This document shows positions 1-11,500 of a stretch of 64,000 nt of DNA, one piece after another (position 1 is the first letter of the stretch; every line of letters starts with the position of its first letter). Made by a program: the position numbers and the translations under genes. The DNA comes from Apostichopus japonicus. Taxonomy: Eukaryota > Echinodermata > Holothuroidea > Aspidochirotida > Stichopodidae. The notes under the pieces are model-generated. The model was given only the letters and a program-made list of their open reading frames with translations. It ran no database searches and was not told the DNA's origin. The stretch is from contig NC_092582.1 in NCBI RefSeq assembly GCF_037975245.1, forward strand, positions 18,502,577 through 18,566,576, in the 5' to 3' direction.

Positions 1-106
1 TTTTCAACAGAGAACAGTAGAACAAACTGATTTAAAAACAGCAAACATATGCAGTTAAGACTGGATTTTTTTTGTGTTTTTCTGCCTTATGCTAATTGGG
101 CTTACC

Positions 107-777
107 AGTCAAAACGTCCCTTTACCAAAACGTCCCCGTACCAAAACGTCCCCGCTTTTGGTCAAAACGTCGCTTTTGGTCAAAACGTCCCCGTTGGTCA
201 AACGTCCCCGTTGTTCAAAACGTCCCCGTAAGTCAAAACGTCCCCGTCTATCACATTCATTCTCAGTTGTGAATATATATTAATTTTAAGTTATAATTTG
301 GCTAAGTTATCGGCATGCAAGTTGGATTACCGGCGCTAAATAAATCATGAAGGACTATATCGTTTAATTATATTTGGTATGAAAAAGGTACACACTATAT
401 GTTTATCAGTGAATTAACGAATTAAGGAAAACAAAAAATATTTATTCCCTTCCCTCAATATCGTATATATTCATTCAGAAACCAACTCGTGTTTAAAAAA
501 ATCCTATTACCCTACAGCCCTCTTGCATTCCCTTTTCTATTTATATTATCTTACCTCAGAAAATTATACTCAAAATGTTTCCGCCCTCATAACCGGCACT
601 TCCCACTCCTAAAAACTGTGTTTTCAACCTAAACTATAGTTATCCTTACTCTTTGATTTGAACTAAAAACATCCAAACTTGCATTCCGACTGATTATAAA
701 AAGCGGGGACGTTTTGACTGCGGGGACGTTTTGATCTTAAAAAAGCGGGGACGTTTTGGTAAAGGGACATTTTGACT
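107..777. mobile_element. Short inverted-repeat (MITE-like) element built from ACGTCCCC units
   Basis: The left end reads AGTCAAAACGTCCCTTTACC and continues as further CAAAACGTCCCCG units to about 247. The right end (about 703-777) is the reverse complement of the same arrangement with one mismatch in the outer 20 bases. The interior is AT-rich with no coding capacity. This fits a non-autonomous DNA element whose inverted ends have expanded into short direct repeats. No target-site duplication is evident and the family was not recognised. It probably lies in an upstream RPS18 intron. Confidence 0.7.
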
Positions 778-1286
778 AGATACCCTAATTGGAATGAGGC
801 TTAACCTACCCACTATACTGTGCAATCTCTTCTGCATACATTGTGTAGACATCAGACAATTGTCTTGATGTTACATGTGAATGTAACATGTTACATGAGA
901 ATGAATGTCATACATTAGAAGTTGTGTGAGCTTTAAATTATTATCCCTTTCTACACATAGCACTGTAAGATATAAGTTAGTGTTTAACCTTGCCTTTTAT
1001 ATGGTCCCTGTGTAACCATAACTTCTATATACATCTTTTTAGCTATTCAGCAATTTGCCCATTTTGCATAGCATTAAGTGTTGGGAAACAGGATCTAATG
1101 TATTCCCTGGAGCATGTCTCGAAAGTTATTTCATGGCTGATCAGCAGTGGTAACAAAAGGTAACATAATTATTATGATCAACAACGCAGTCACCATATTT
1201 GAAAAAATTATGCACTTTGCAGCATTGAATCTTACCTAGGGTAAAAGTGATAGGAAAATATCTTATATTTGCTTCTTTTCATGTAG

Positions 1287-1373
1287 GGTATTGGACGTAG
1301 GTACTCCAACATCTGCTGTCGCAAAGCAGACGTTGACACCTCCAAGAGAGCAGGAGAACTATCTGATGAAGAG
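1287..1373 (+). CDS. RPS18: Ribosomal protein S18, internal exon (about residues 35-63)
   Basis: RPS18 is a small-subunit ribosomal protein (uS13 family) of the 40S head that contacts the large subunit. This 87-bp phase-0 exon starts after a polypyrimidine tract and TAG and ends before GTGAGCT. It encodes GIGRRYSN then [19 protein letters not shown], matching the conserved GRRY and KRAGEL segments of the family. The preceding 34 codons (the family is normally about 152 residues) were not found between 1 and 1286, so the gene begins upstream of the window. Confidence 0.95.
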
Positions 1374-1846
1374 GTGAGCTCCCCACAATTTAAATGTACC
1401 TAGCTTTTGCCTAGAATCCTGAGTGGGGCTTTGAGTTAGCTCAAGTACTTCCCAAATTTCCACAAGTATTGTTGATTAGCTGGTTCTGACTGACCATTCA
1501 CCGCATCGTCAATAACCGCAATTTTCTCTGCGCAACTCTTTAGATCCTGAATAATTGAAGTGAGAGATCCCAAGAAGGTGAAAAAATTGTCTCGTGCAAA
1601 TTCCTTTGTGGAGTTTATCACTGTGTATGTCATTCATCTAACCCTGTTCTATAAATGATTGAAATAGTTGAATGCAAGAAATGGACACATTTTCTGCAAA
1701 GTTCCAGTCTTGTGTAATTTCTGTGGAGCGCTTTTATAACATATCTGTTATCCATGTTACTGATAGTAATTTACCCTGTGTTAACCTAGTGTAGTATATA
1801 GCAACAATGGTAGCGACATAACATCATTAATGCCCATCTTTCAAAG

Positions 1847-2040
1847 GTTGAGAAGCTGGTCACTATCATGGCGAATCCACGTCAGTACAAGATCCCAGAC
1901 TGGTTCCTGAACAGGCAGAAGGACGTCAAGGACGGCAAGTTCAACCAGATCATTGCCAACGGTCTCGAAAACAAACTCCGTGAAGACTTGGAGAGACTGA
2001 AGAAAATCCGAGCCCATCGTGGTCTTCGTCATTATTGGGG
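1847..2040 (+). CDS. RPS18: Ribosomal protein S18, central exon
   Basis: This 194-bp exon starts in phase 0 after CAAAG and ends in phase 2 before GTAAGT. It encodes the most conserved part of the protein: [20 protein letters not shown], then [20 protein letters not shown] and HRGLRHYWG. The split Gly codon is completed by the next exon. Intact frame, canonical splice sites and full conservation argue for a working gene, not a processed pseudogene. Confidence 0.97.
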
Positions 2041-2988
2041 GTAAGTTGTATACAGGGATCATTTCGGCTTGTGGATTACAGAAACAATTTGCAATAGGTG
2101 AACCCAAGTCTGATGTGTTTGTAACACATTTAATGAAAATTATCCATAAATTTGCTTCTTACATTGTGTGATTGTCATGTTCCGGGACTTGTTGTAGAAT
2201 TGTTTAGAGATAGAGAAACAAGGTATTGAAACTTTGATGCTATGTGAGTCAGCGTCTGTTATCCTGTTATTGTTTTGACCCATTGATACAATAGCAATAT
2301 AATTGGTAAATAGGCACTCGCTCTGCTACTGTTCAATACTGCAATGAAAAGGCCTTTAAACCACACATATTTAAATGAAAAGCATCTCTCACATTGAGAG
2401 GGGTTATGTCTGGACAGCATTGTTTCTCCATCTCTAAACCCTCCGGTTTCAGATATGTTAGCTTATATTTCAGGCTCCTTTACCCTGCAATCATTCAAAT
2501 ACAGTACTTACAATTTAGGAATTATTTGTTTCGTATCACACCTCAAAGTGCTATCGAAATCATTGCAATATAAGTGCAAAGATGTGGTAGCAGGTTTGTA
2601 CCAAAGTACCATAGTATTTAATACGGGTCTAAATTCTTAAAACTGCTGAACAAATTTTGAACACAAAATTATTCTGCTCATAATTTATAAATAAATGTAA
2701 ATATCTCTGTAAACTATTATTCCCCCCCCCCATCTGAAGGTAGGCCTTAGCCTGCAGTCCTAGCACAATGTATGGCAGTAAATGACCAAACTTGTTGACA
2801 ACTTTAGTCTTTGGTATTTGAAAACCTTCATAGAAGTTACTCTGATGTTACAACGGACAAACATGTTGTAGTTGTTAATGGAATTTAGTGTGCTGGACCG
2901 TAATGATGATACATGTACAGCACTAGACAATTGTGTGTGTTTGGATATAATATATCACAGTTTGGAATAGTCAAGGATTTAAAATTGA

Positions 2989-3093
<105 letters not shown>

Positions 3094-3134
3094 AAACAGC
3101 AGACTGATTTTTGTGATGTAATTTACTGACAGAA

Positions 3135-3140
3135 AATAAA
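3135..3140 (+). promoter_or_regulatory. RPS18: Poly(A) signal AATAAA of RPS18
   Basis: A canonical AATAAA lies 42 bases after the RPS18 stop codon, giving the very short 3' UTR typical of ribosomal protein genes. Cleavage would be expected near 3150-3170. Confidence 0.75.
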
Positions 3141-5406
3141 TAGAAAACAAGGTGGGCAACATAAATCATTTGTGTCCAGTGTTCATTTTGTTCTTACTCT
3201 TCTTCTCAACCGTCTCCCTGATCCGGTATCAGTACATCGCTTATTCAGCATAATCCCGTAACAGCAATAAAGAAGCACTACAAAAAAAAAGGTTCCAATA
3301 ACAGTGATGTAGTTACTTTCAGTTGGTTATTAAACCAAATTTATTTCTATTAACTATGATTAAAAAACCGGCATTGGTTCAGTAGTAGCTGCATAATTAT
3401 CTTTTATCGGTCTCGTAACTTAATGAGGTCAATATAATTTTTTTTTTTGTAAAACAGGTAAAAATGTTATCATGCATAATCTAGCATCATCCCTGATGAA
3501 CTTAAAATAGTAAAACAGCTTGCATGCAAGGAAATAGAATGCTTCCTTCAAACATGACATTTGATTCAGTCCTTTGTTACACAACAAGGTTCATTAAATT
3601 AATACCAAATAAACATACCTTTGAATGACCACAATTAACCTCACAAAAAGTAGTAGAGTATGTGACCTTCACTTTTTGTATTGGTGGAAAACACAACCAA
3701 CATGTTGCCTTGTTTCTTAAATGCCAGTTTGTATGATACATTTCCATAACATGAAACTGAAGCAACATACTATCAGTAAGAGGGCCTTTGTTATGGCCAT
3801 GCTATGATTAATGCTGCCTGCTGTGAATAATTGATCTGGATCATCCGGTATGTTATCACAAAATGGACAAAGTTGCAATACAAGCACAAAGATGTTTATA
3901 GCAACTGTTTATACAGAAACCATAGCATTTTATCCAAGACAAACTTCAAAACTGCTTCACAAAATTTAACACTTAGCTTATTCCCTAAAGGGCGTTGCAT
4001 ATAAATTGTATCAAAACTCAGTAGAAAACACTTCTATCGTATGAAAACAGCAAATCGAGTAGCATGTGAAATAGTTATCCTTAGAAAACCATCAACCAAT
4101 CTGCAGGGTACTGCAAGATATTGAACAGACTCTAAAAGATCCCTTTCATGACTTTGGATAATTTGGAGTGATTTATAAAATACAGCCATTCAACAGTTCC
4201 ATATTACTCTTTAAAGACCTGAGGCACTTCTTGCTGAAAGAACAGTTATCAAGCAACTAAGTTGGATACACAATGTCAAGAAAGTTCTGGCTATGTAACA
4301 TAAGAATTTAGTTACATTACAAATTGTGCAATATTTCAATACATTCTTTAGTTAGGCTCTATGACCTGACAGTAAAAGCTGTTTTGTTTTTAAAAATCTT
4401 TCCTTGGTATTGAATAGTAAAATATCATAACATGTGCAGTTCAATGGGATAACTGCTTAAATTTTAATCCAAACAGTGAGTGTAGTAAGGCTTGGCAACA
4501 TTTCAGTGACAGGATGCAAAATGCACTACTGTAAGATGGGAGAAAAGTGCAGCCTGGGTAACTTTTTTTCTCAAATTTAGGCTAAAACAAGACATACTCT
4601 TGACTAAAACTTGCAAAATGTTGTATTCTATTTATAAAACATGATTTGAGATATAATTGTATAAGGATGACAGGAAGGGATAATATATACCACTTCCTCT
4701 CAGCAAACATAGGCATATCCTGCATTATCTACAACAACAAAAAAGATTTTTTTTCTCAACTCTTCTATAATTTACAGCTTTCACGTCATATCGCAATATA
4801 ATATAAAGTAATTATGTATGTTACATATCAAATCCTCACTACCAGCATATTATGTTCAGATAGACACCTAAGGCAACATTCCAATAACATTCTACCAACA
4901 AATAAGATTAAAAGACATTTTATTTGAATAAATGACATTCTTAAAACCTTGCAACATCGTTGATGCGGTGATGCATTAACTTCCATACCCCCTCCTTGAG
5001 CACCTCTTATGCTTTTAACAGCATATGTCGTATCCATAAATTCTCAGAATATATATTAAAAAAAAAGTAGCAAATGTTTAAATATTTTCTGTTCTCATTA
5101 TTGATTTCTGTAGCTTGAAAAAATTAAGATACAGAACAAATAAAAAAAAAAATAACAAAAACAGGTATATCTTACAAAAATGTAGCAAAATATGTACAAA
5201 ATATAAAAATTCATTTAGATCAAGACAAAAACACACAACTGACAATTAGACATTTGAGAACATGATGTTTTTTTAACTGATGACCATGATTCAAAAGGTG
5301 GCTGTGTTTCCATCAGCTGGTTTACATCCAACAAACTGTTGGCATCTTGGTCTTCAGGAAGGAATCCACATTCCTCAAAGATTGGTTATTCCGCTAGATA
5401 TTGGTT
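3141..5406. other. Intergenic region and hemicentin 3' UTR between convergent genes
   Basis: AT-rich sequence with no convincing coding region on either strand. Its right part must include the 3' UTR of the - strand hemicentin gene. A possible poly(A) signal on the - strand (TTTATT on the + strand) is at 4919-4924, about 480 bases past the stop; another is at 3340-3345. Neither can be confirmed from sequence alone. Confidence 0.5.
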
Positions 5407-5586
5407 TCATTGGTATGTGTATGCTGAGACTGAGATGAAGAGCACAAACGTGGTTTGGTATTCTAGTTGGCCGTTCGGCCTGTAGCCTTGGGCCCTGACC
5501 TTGATTCTGTAGTTGGTGGCTCTGTTTAACGGTTTGGTGGTGTAGACGATCCCTCTGTTGTCCTGGTTCCGTATTGCGAAAGGCAC
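5407..5586 (-). CDS. HMCN1: Hemicentin last exon: end of fibulin-type C-terminal domain
   Basis: The exon starts in phase 0 after a TGCCAG acceptor and encodes [20 protein letters not shown], then [20 protein letters not shown] and [15 protein letters not shown], followed by TGA. The xYQTTF...ISVSAY ending is characteristic of hemicentin C-termini. An upstream in-frame extension to 5808 has no family similarity and is read as intron; the acceptor at 5587 is the one that keeps frame with the previous exon. Confidence 0.9.
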   Translation of the reverse strand: MPFAIRNQDNRGIVYTTKPLNRATNYRIKVRAQGYRPNGQLEYQTTFVLFISVSAYTYQ

Positions 5587-8500
5587 CTGGCAGTTACAGT
5601 ACTGAATTAGATTTGTGTCCAGACGAGAAGATTGGTTGGGATGAGGTAGAAAGCAGAGAGAGAGAGAGAGGAGGAGAAAAAATGGAGGTTGGGGTTTTGA
5701 TGATGGTGTATCATGCAGGAAGCAAGGAACAGTGTAATACAAGACTGCTTTATAGAAGTGTGATTCAGCATATGGATCTACAAAGGCTGTGATGAGATAC
5801 CCCATCAATCCCTTAGTTCATTAAAGAAAATCTGTATCCTGCAAATTATCCTTTTCACTTACAACCACTTTAAATGTATGCTCTCTTTCATCATTTCTTG
5901 TTTCTGGGGCAATGGAACAGCAAATAATGTTTCAAGTACCCGGACCCTAATACATCCTGTGTAGCCTTAAAACTAACAGTACATGTGCAACGATAGTTCT
6001 GGTTCTCCATCACATAACCATTTCTTCAAGTACCCCTTACACATCCTGAGAAGTCTTACAACTAAGAATACATGTGCTATGACAGAGCAGATTCTCCATC
6101 ACATAACCATTTCTTCAAGTACCCCTTACACATCCTGAGTAGTCTTAAAACTAAGCGCACATATGCAATAACAGAGCAGGGTTCTCCATCACATAACCAT
6201 TTCTTCAAGTACCCCTTACACATCCTGAGTAGTCTTAAAACTAAGCGCACATATGCAATAACAGAGCAGGGTTCTCCATCACATAACCATTTCTTCAAGT
6301 ACCCCTTACACATCCTGAGTAGTCTTAAAACTAAGCGCACATATGCAATAACAGAGCAGGGTTCTCCATCACATAACCATTTCTTCAAGTACCCCTTACA
6401 CATCCTGAGTAGTCTTAAAACTAAGCGCACATATGCAATAACAGAGCAGGGTTCTCCATCACATAACCATTTCTTCAAGTACCCCTTACACATCCTGAGT
6501 AGTCTTAAAACTAAGCGCACATATGCAATAACAGAGCAGGGTTCTCCATCACATAACCATTTCTTCAAGTACCCCTTACACATCCTGAGTAGTCTTAAAA
6601 CTAAGCGCACATATGCAATAACAGAGCAGGGTTCTCCATCACATAACCATTTCTTCAAGTACCCCTTACACATCCTGAGTAGTCTTAAAACTAAGCGCAC
6701 ATATGCAATAACAGAGCAGGGTTCTCCATCACATAACCATTTCTTCAAGAACCCCTTTCACATCCTGAGTAGTCTTAAAACTAAGCGCACATATGCAATA
6801 ACAGAGCAGGGTTCTCCATCACATAACCATTTCTTCAAGTACCCCTTACACATCCTGAGTAGTCTTAAAACTAAGCGCACATATGCAATAACAGAGCAGG
6901 GTTCTCCATCACATAACCATTTCTTCAAGTACCCCTTACACATCCTGAGTAGTCTTAAAACTAAGCGCACATATGCAATAACAGAGCAGGGTTCTCCATC
7001 ACATAACCATTTCTTCAAGAACCCCTTTCACATCCTGAGTAGTCTTAAAACTAAGAGTACATATGCAAAGACATATGCAAAGAGCAGGTTGTCCATTACA
7101 TAACCATTTCTTCAAGAACCCCTTACACATCCTGAGTAGTCTTAAAACTAAGAGTACATATGCAAAGACAGAGCAGGTTGTCCATTACATAACCATTTCT
7201 TCAAGAACCCCTTACACATCCTGAGTAGTCTTAAAACTAAGAGTACATATGCAAAGACAGAGCAGGTTGTCCATTACATAACCATTTCTTCAAGAACCCC
7301 TTTCACATCCTGAGTAGTCTTAAAACTAAGAGTACATATGCAAAGACAGAGCAGGTTGTCCATTACATAACCATTTCTTCAAGAACCCCTTACACATCCT
7401 GAGTAGTCTTAAAACTAAGACTATGATGTGCATGACAGCAGGTTGTCCATAACCATTTCTTCGTTTGCAGAATATTTCAAATAGAAGTGTTCAAATTGCT
7501 GTGTTAACTGTAGGCTATGGAGAAGCTAAGAATGCCACAAAAGTTTTCTCCCCTCACTGAATGCTTTCAGAGCAGCAGTGCGATGATGCATTTATCTAAG
7601 GGTGGGATAGTTAAGTATACTGGAGTTGCAGGTGCAATGAAAGAAAACACATCAGCAATTTCCTACTATGTTGTGGGAGTGGGGGGGGGGGGGGGGTAGA
7701 GGGAGTGGTGGGATTGACAAAGATGTATATACTGTGCTATAATGGGAAGACTCCCAAAGGAAGTCTGTGAAAGGACCAAACATTGTGCAATTAAGCTTAA
7801 TGAAGTTTTCTATGCAGGTATAGAAGATGTTTGTTTCTCCCTTTTTGTGCAGGGTATGAAGGAGATGGCGGAGAGGACTGATTTGGTTCTGTGGAGGGGA
7901 GGGTGATACTGGAAGGGTGGGGGGGTGGCAGGGGGTATTTAAAGTAACAATTTATGCCATATACAAGTGAAAGGAAATATCCATGATACAATAGCAAACT
8001 TAACATTGATATTCCTGCATTTTTTTCTTTCATTAACCTCAATTAAGGCCTGCACGACAGCATCCTCACACTGTGCTTTCTACAAACAGCAGGGAATTAC
8101 AGAACAAACACAACCCACTTCAGCTCTAGTGGGTAGATGTTTCAACCACACCAGGGACAGAACCTTTTTCAATTTATTTTTCCCATGCGTCAAGAAACAT
8201 CAAGTTGCTCAAGAATACAACCATCACTTGTTTAATACTGGTCTACGTAGAACACTGATGTACGCTACAACCAACTTGGCATGGCCAAAGACAAATTCTG
8301 ACACACAACCTTTCTCTCCCAATCCAACACTATTCTAATGAACACTCTCTCCATTTAGTTTTTTTGCACAATGTCATTATTAGTGCGATTGTGCAGCTGT
8401 GAATTCTTTCTAAAAGTATGAATTGCTGTACTTTTAACCCTGGTATTTAAGTCACTATAAAGTCTCATTACCAAATTGGCCAAAGATTTACAAAGACTAT

Positions 8501-11500
8501 TGTACAATCGCTAAAACATCTAAAGCTCTCCCGAACTGAAACCCTTTCTTGAAAGAACTTTGATAATGGAAACAGGGATCGAGTTGGTAACGTTACCGGG
8601 CACTCGTGTAAATTTTATCGCCATGAGTGTCTGGACGTGCATGAATAGAACCTTACCTCTTCGGCCTCCCGTTGATCTATGATCGTAAACTGAGAATTTG
8701 AGTGAACGGAGCCATCGGCCTCCCGAATCACGCTCAGTTGGATCAGGTCGCTGCCCTGGCGGATGCCAGATGGTTTGTTGAGGAAGTGGTACTGGATCCT
8801 ATCGTCCAGGTTGGCACACTCTTCATTATTGAATGGACACTTACGGATACATTGACTGTTGATGAAAGTGAGTTACAGGTGTAGTTAAGTTCTAGGTCAG
8901 CATCAAGGAAGGTACACCAATATAAGTTAACATCAAGGAACGTACACCGATGCAAGTCTGTCTCGGGTTTTTACTACAAGAATCCCACTAGTGATTATTT
9001 GGATAATGTAATGAATGTATTCAAAAAAAATATTAAAAAATAAAAATTCAAATTTTGTCTACCTCAACTAAGATCACCATTATAGCATCCTTACATTCCA
9101 ACATGAGTGGATAATGGTAACAGGGTGGAGGAAGCCAAAAAATCCCACATTATCATGTCTTTGTCCCCGTTACCCTCCCACCCCCCGCCCCCCTCCTTAC
9201 TTAACTGATCATCATCTCACAAATGACCAAAGATAACATAGATGGATGAGGCTTTGAAATCTTTCGCTTTGACACCTTTACAACGTGGTGCACCAACAGC
9301 TTAAACATGTCCATAGGTTCTAGTGTTTACACGGGTCCAAAAATCGGGAACCGGGTACCCGAGGGCCGTTACCCGTCGGGTATCCGGGTACCCGGAAAAA
9401 ATTGTATACCCTCGTGTATCACGATTTTCAAGAAATTACATATTGGATGCTGTAATAAATGCATTATATTCTCTACTGACAATGTTTTCATGTTCAAATA
9501 CGTAGGTGTAAGATAAGGTATAAAACCTTCCTCAATAATTTTTATTTGCTTTTTTTTCTTTCATTAACTTGTTAATAAATTAATTATTTAATTATAATTA
9601 GCATTACTACTAACATCGCACTGCCGCCGCTGCTTATGCTTGCTCGTGCACGTCTATTGGATCAAACCATATAAATATCCAATTTAGCTCTTAAACAGTT
9701 GTTACTACTACCACTATCTATTATGCAGGCCCAGGGTTCGCATTAGCCGCGAGATTGCGCGATTCGCGCAATTTGATCACATTTGGAATAAACGATTAGT
9801 AAAAAGCCACTAGCGATTAATATTTTTTAGTTATCCCGTCTATAATCCATAAACATCTCGTAAAATTCCTTGTCAGCCTTTCCTTCTATGAAATAAACGA
9901 ATGAATAAATAATAATTTCTTCCACATGGTAGCCTAACACCACACTAAGTCAATGAGAAATCTAGCTTAAGCCTAACCATCTGTTTATTTGCTGAAGTTG
10001 TGACGCAGTTATAAGACATCCATGGAATACTTTCGTTATTGCTGTTACGTTCGACCACATGGTTGCCTAACACCACACTAAGTCAATGGGGGTAATCTAG
10101 CCTAGCCATATGTTTATTAGCTGAAATTGTGACGCAGTTATAAGATATCCATGGAAAGCTTCCGTTATTGCTGTTATCTTCGACCACATGGTAGCCTAAC
10201 AACACACTAAGTCAATGGGAAATCTGCCTAACCATCGGTTTGCAATTTTTTTTATAAACAATCACACTTTGCATAGGATTCGGGTAATAAATTAGGAACC
10301 GCGTAGAATCGCGTCGGGCGGGTACCTTCGTTATTGCTGTTATCTTCGACCACATTGTAGCCTAACACCACACTAAGTCAATGGGAAATCTGCCTAACCG
10401 TCGGTTTGGCATTTTTTTTTTAAATCACACTTTGCGTAGGATTCGGGTAATAAATTAGGAACCGGGTAGTAACGCGTCGGGCGGGTACCCGGATAACCCG
10501 TGCAAACACTAATAGGTTCCTTCATATCTTTGACTGTTGGAAGTTGTCAGTTCAGGGACGTATACTACTATTAATCATAGTATCGCAGCGATAAGAACCC
10601 AGAGTATTTAAACAGGTCACACCAGTGAAGCATCTAGCGCGACCGGTTGCACTGCTTGACAAACTTACCTTGCGCTGGTTCTAACGTAGTATGGTGGACA
10701 TGACAGGTCCTCGCAGCGATAAGAGCCCAGAGTATTCAAACAGGTCATACCAGTGGCGCATCTAGCGCGACCGGTTGCACACTCATCGATATCTACAAGA
10801 ACAACAAACATGGAGTATGGAGAGGTCAATGCACAGGCTACTGTTTAGCACATTATTGTAATACTATATAGTAACACAACCATTTTGAGCCCAAGGTATA
10901 CTAATGCAACTGGCAATTTGCATCCGCTTTGGAAGATGAACAACAGATTATGTTTCCATGAAAAGGGACCCTCCTGTGCCCCCACCCTTCTCCCTCCCCT
11001 TATAAACTTGGCCCCATTATGCAATCCCCGGTCCTCCATTGTTCATAAATTGTGACTCATGTGACACCTGCAGAGGTTTTCCCAGAGTGACGAAAAAAGC
11101 TCAATTATTTTCCCTCCCTCCTCCTCCTCCTTCCCCCTCACCAATGTAAGTCATTTCAAGTTTGGGACACTGTATCTGACCTCTAACCTTTGGTCAAATT
11201 CATTTATGTAGATTTAGTCCCTGACCAGATCCACATGATATCATCAAGTTTATTCCAGTTTTTTTACCACCCAGCAAATTGCTGCACCCACCAAGAAGAA
11301 TTATCTTCCCCCCACCCTGCCCCCACCCTCTTCTGAACCCCTCAACACATCCTTTGGCATAATATGCAACCAAAGTAAAATATAGGTTGAGTGCATATAA
11401 GACATGCTAGGCTGTACATTTCTCATATTTCAATGTAAACTTATAAGACCTACCTTGACAACTCTCCCCATCTAGTAACCGTCTGTAACCCTCTGGGCAG

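Noticed and set aside
5587-5808. Upstream extension of the last hemicentin exon to 5808
   Set aside because: The extra residues are low-complexity and unlike the family; the acceptor at 5587 joins in frame to the GAG-ending exon at 8657.
6072-7103. 343-codon open frame with 30-residue repeats, and opposing 223- and 86-codon frames
   Set aside because: Products of the 90-bp tandem repeat; open on both strands with no recognisable domain.
5970-7450. CRISPR-like regular repeats
   Set aside because: Units are contiguous tandem copies without unique spacers, and the genome is animal.
7967-8338. 123-codon + strand open frame
   Set aside because: No domain, no splice context and it lies inside a - strand intron; read as chance.
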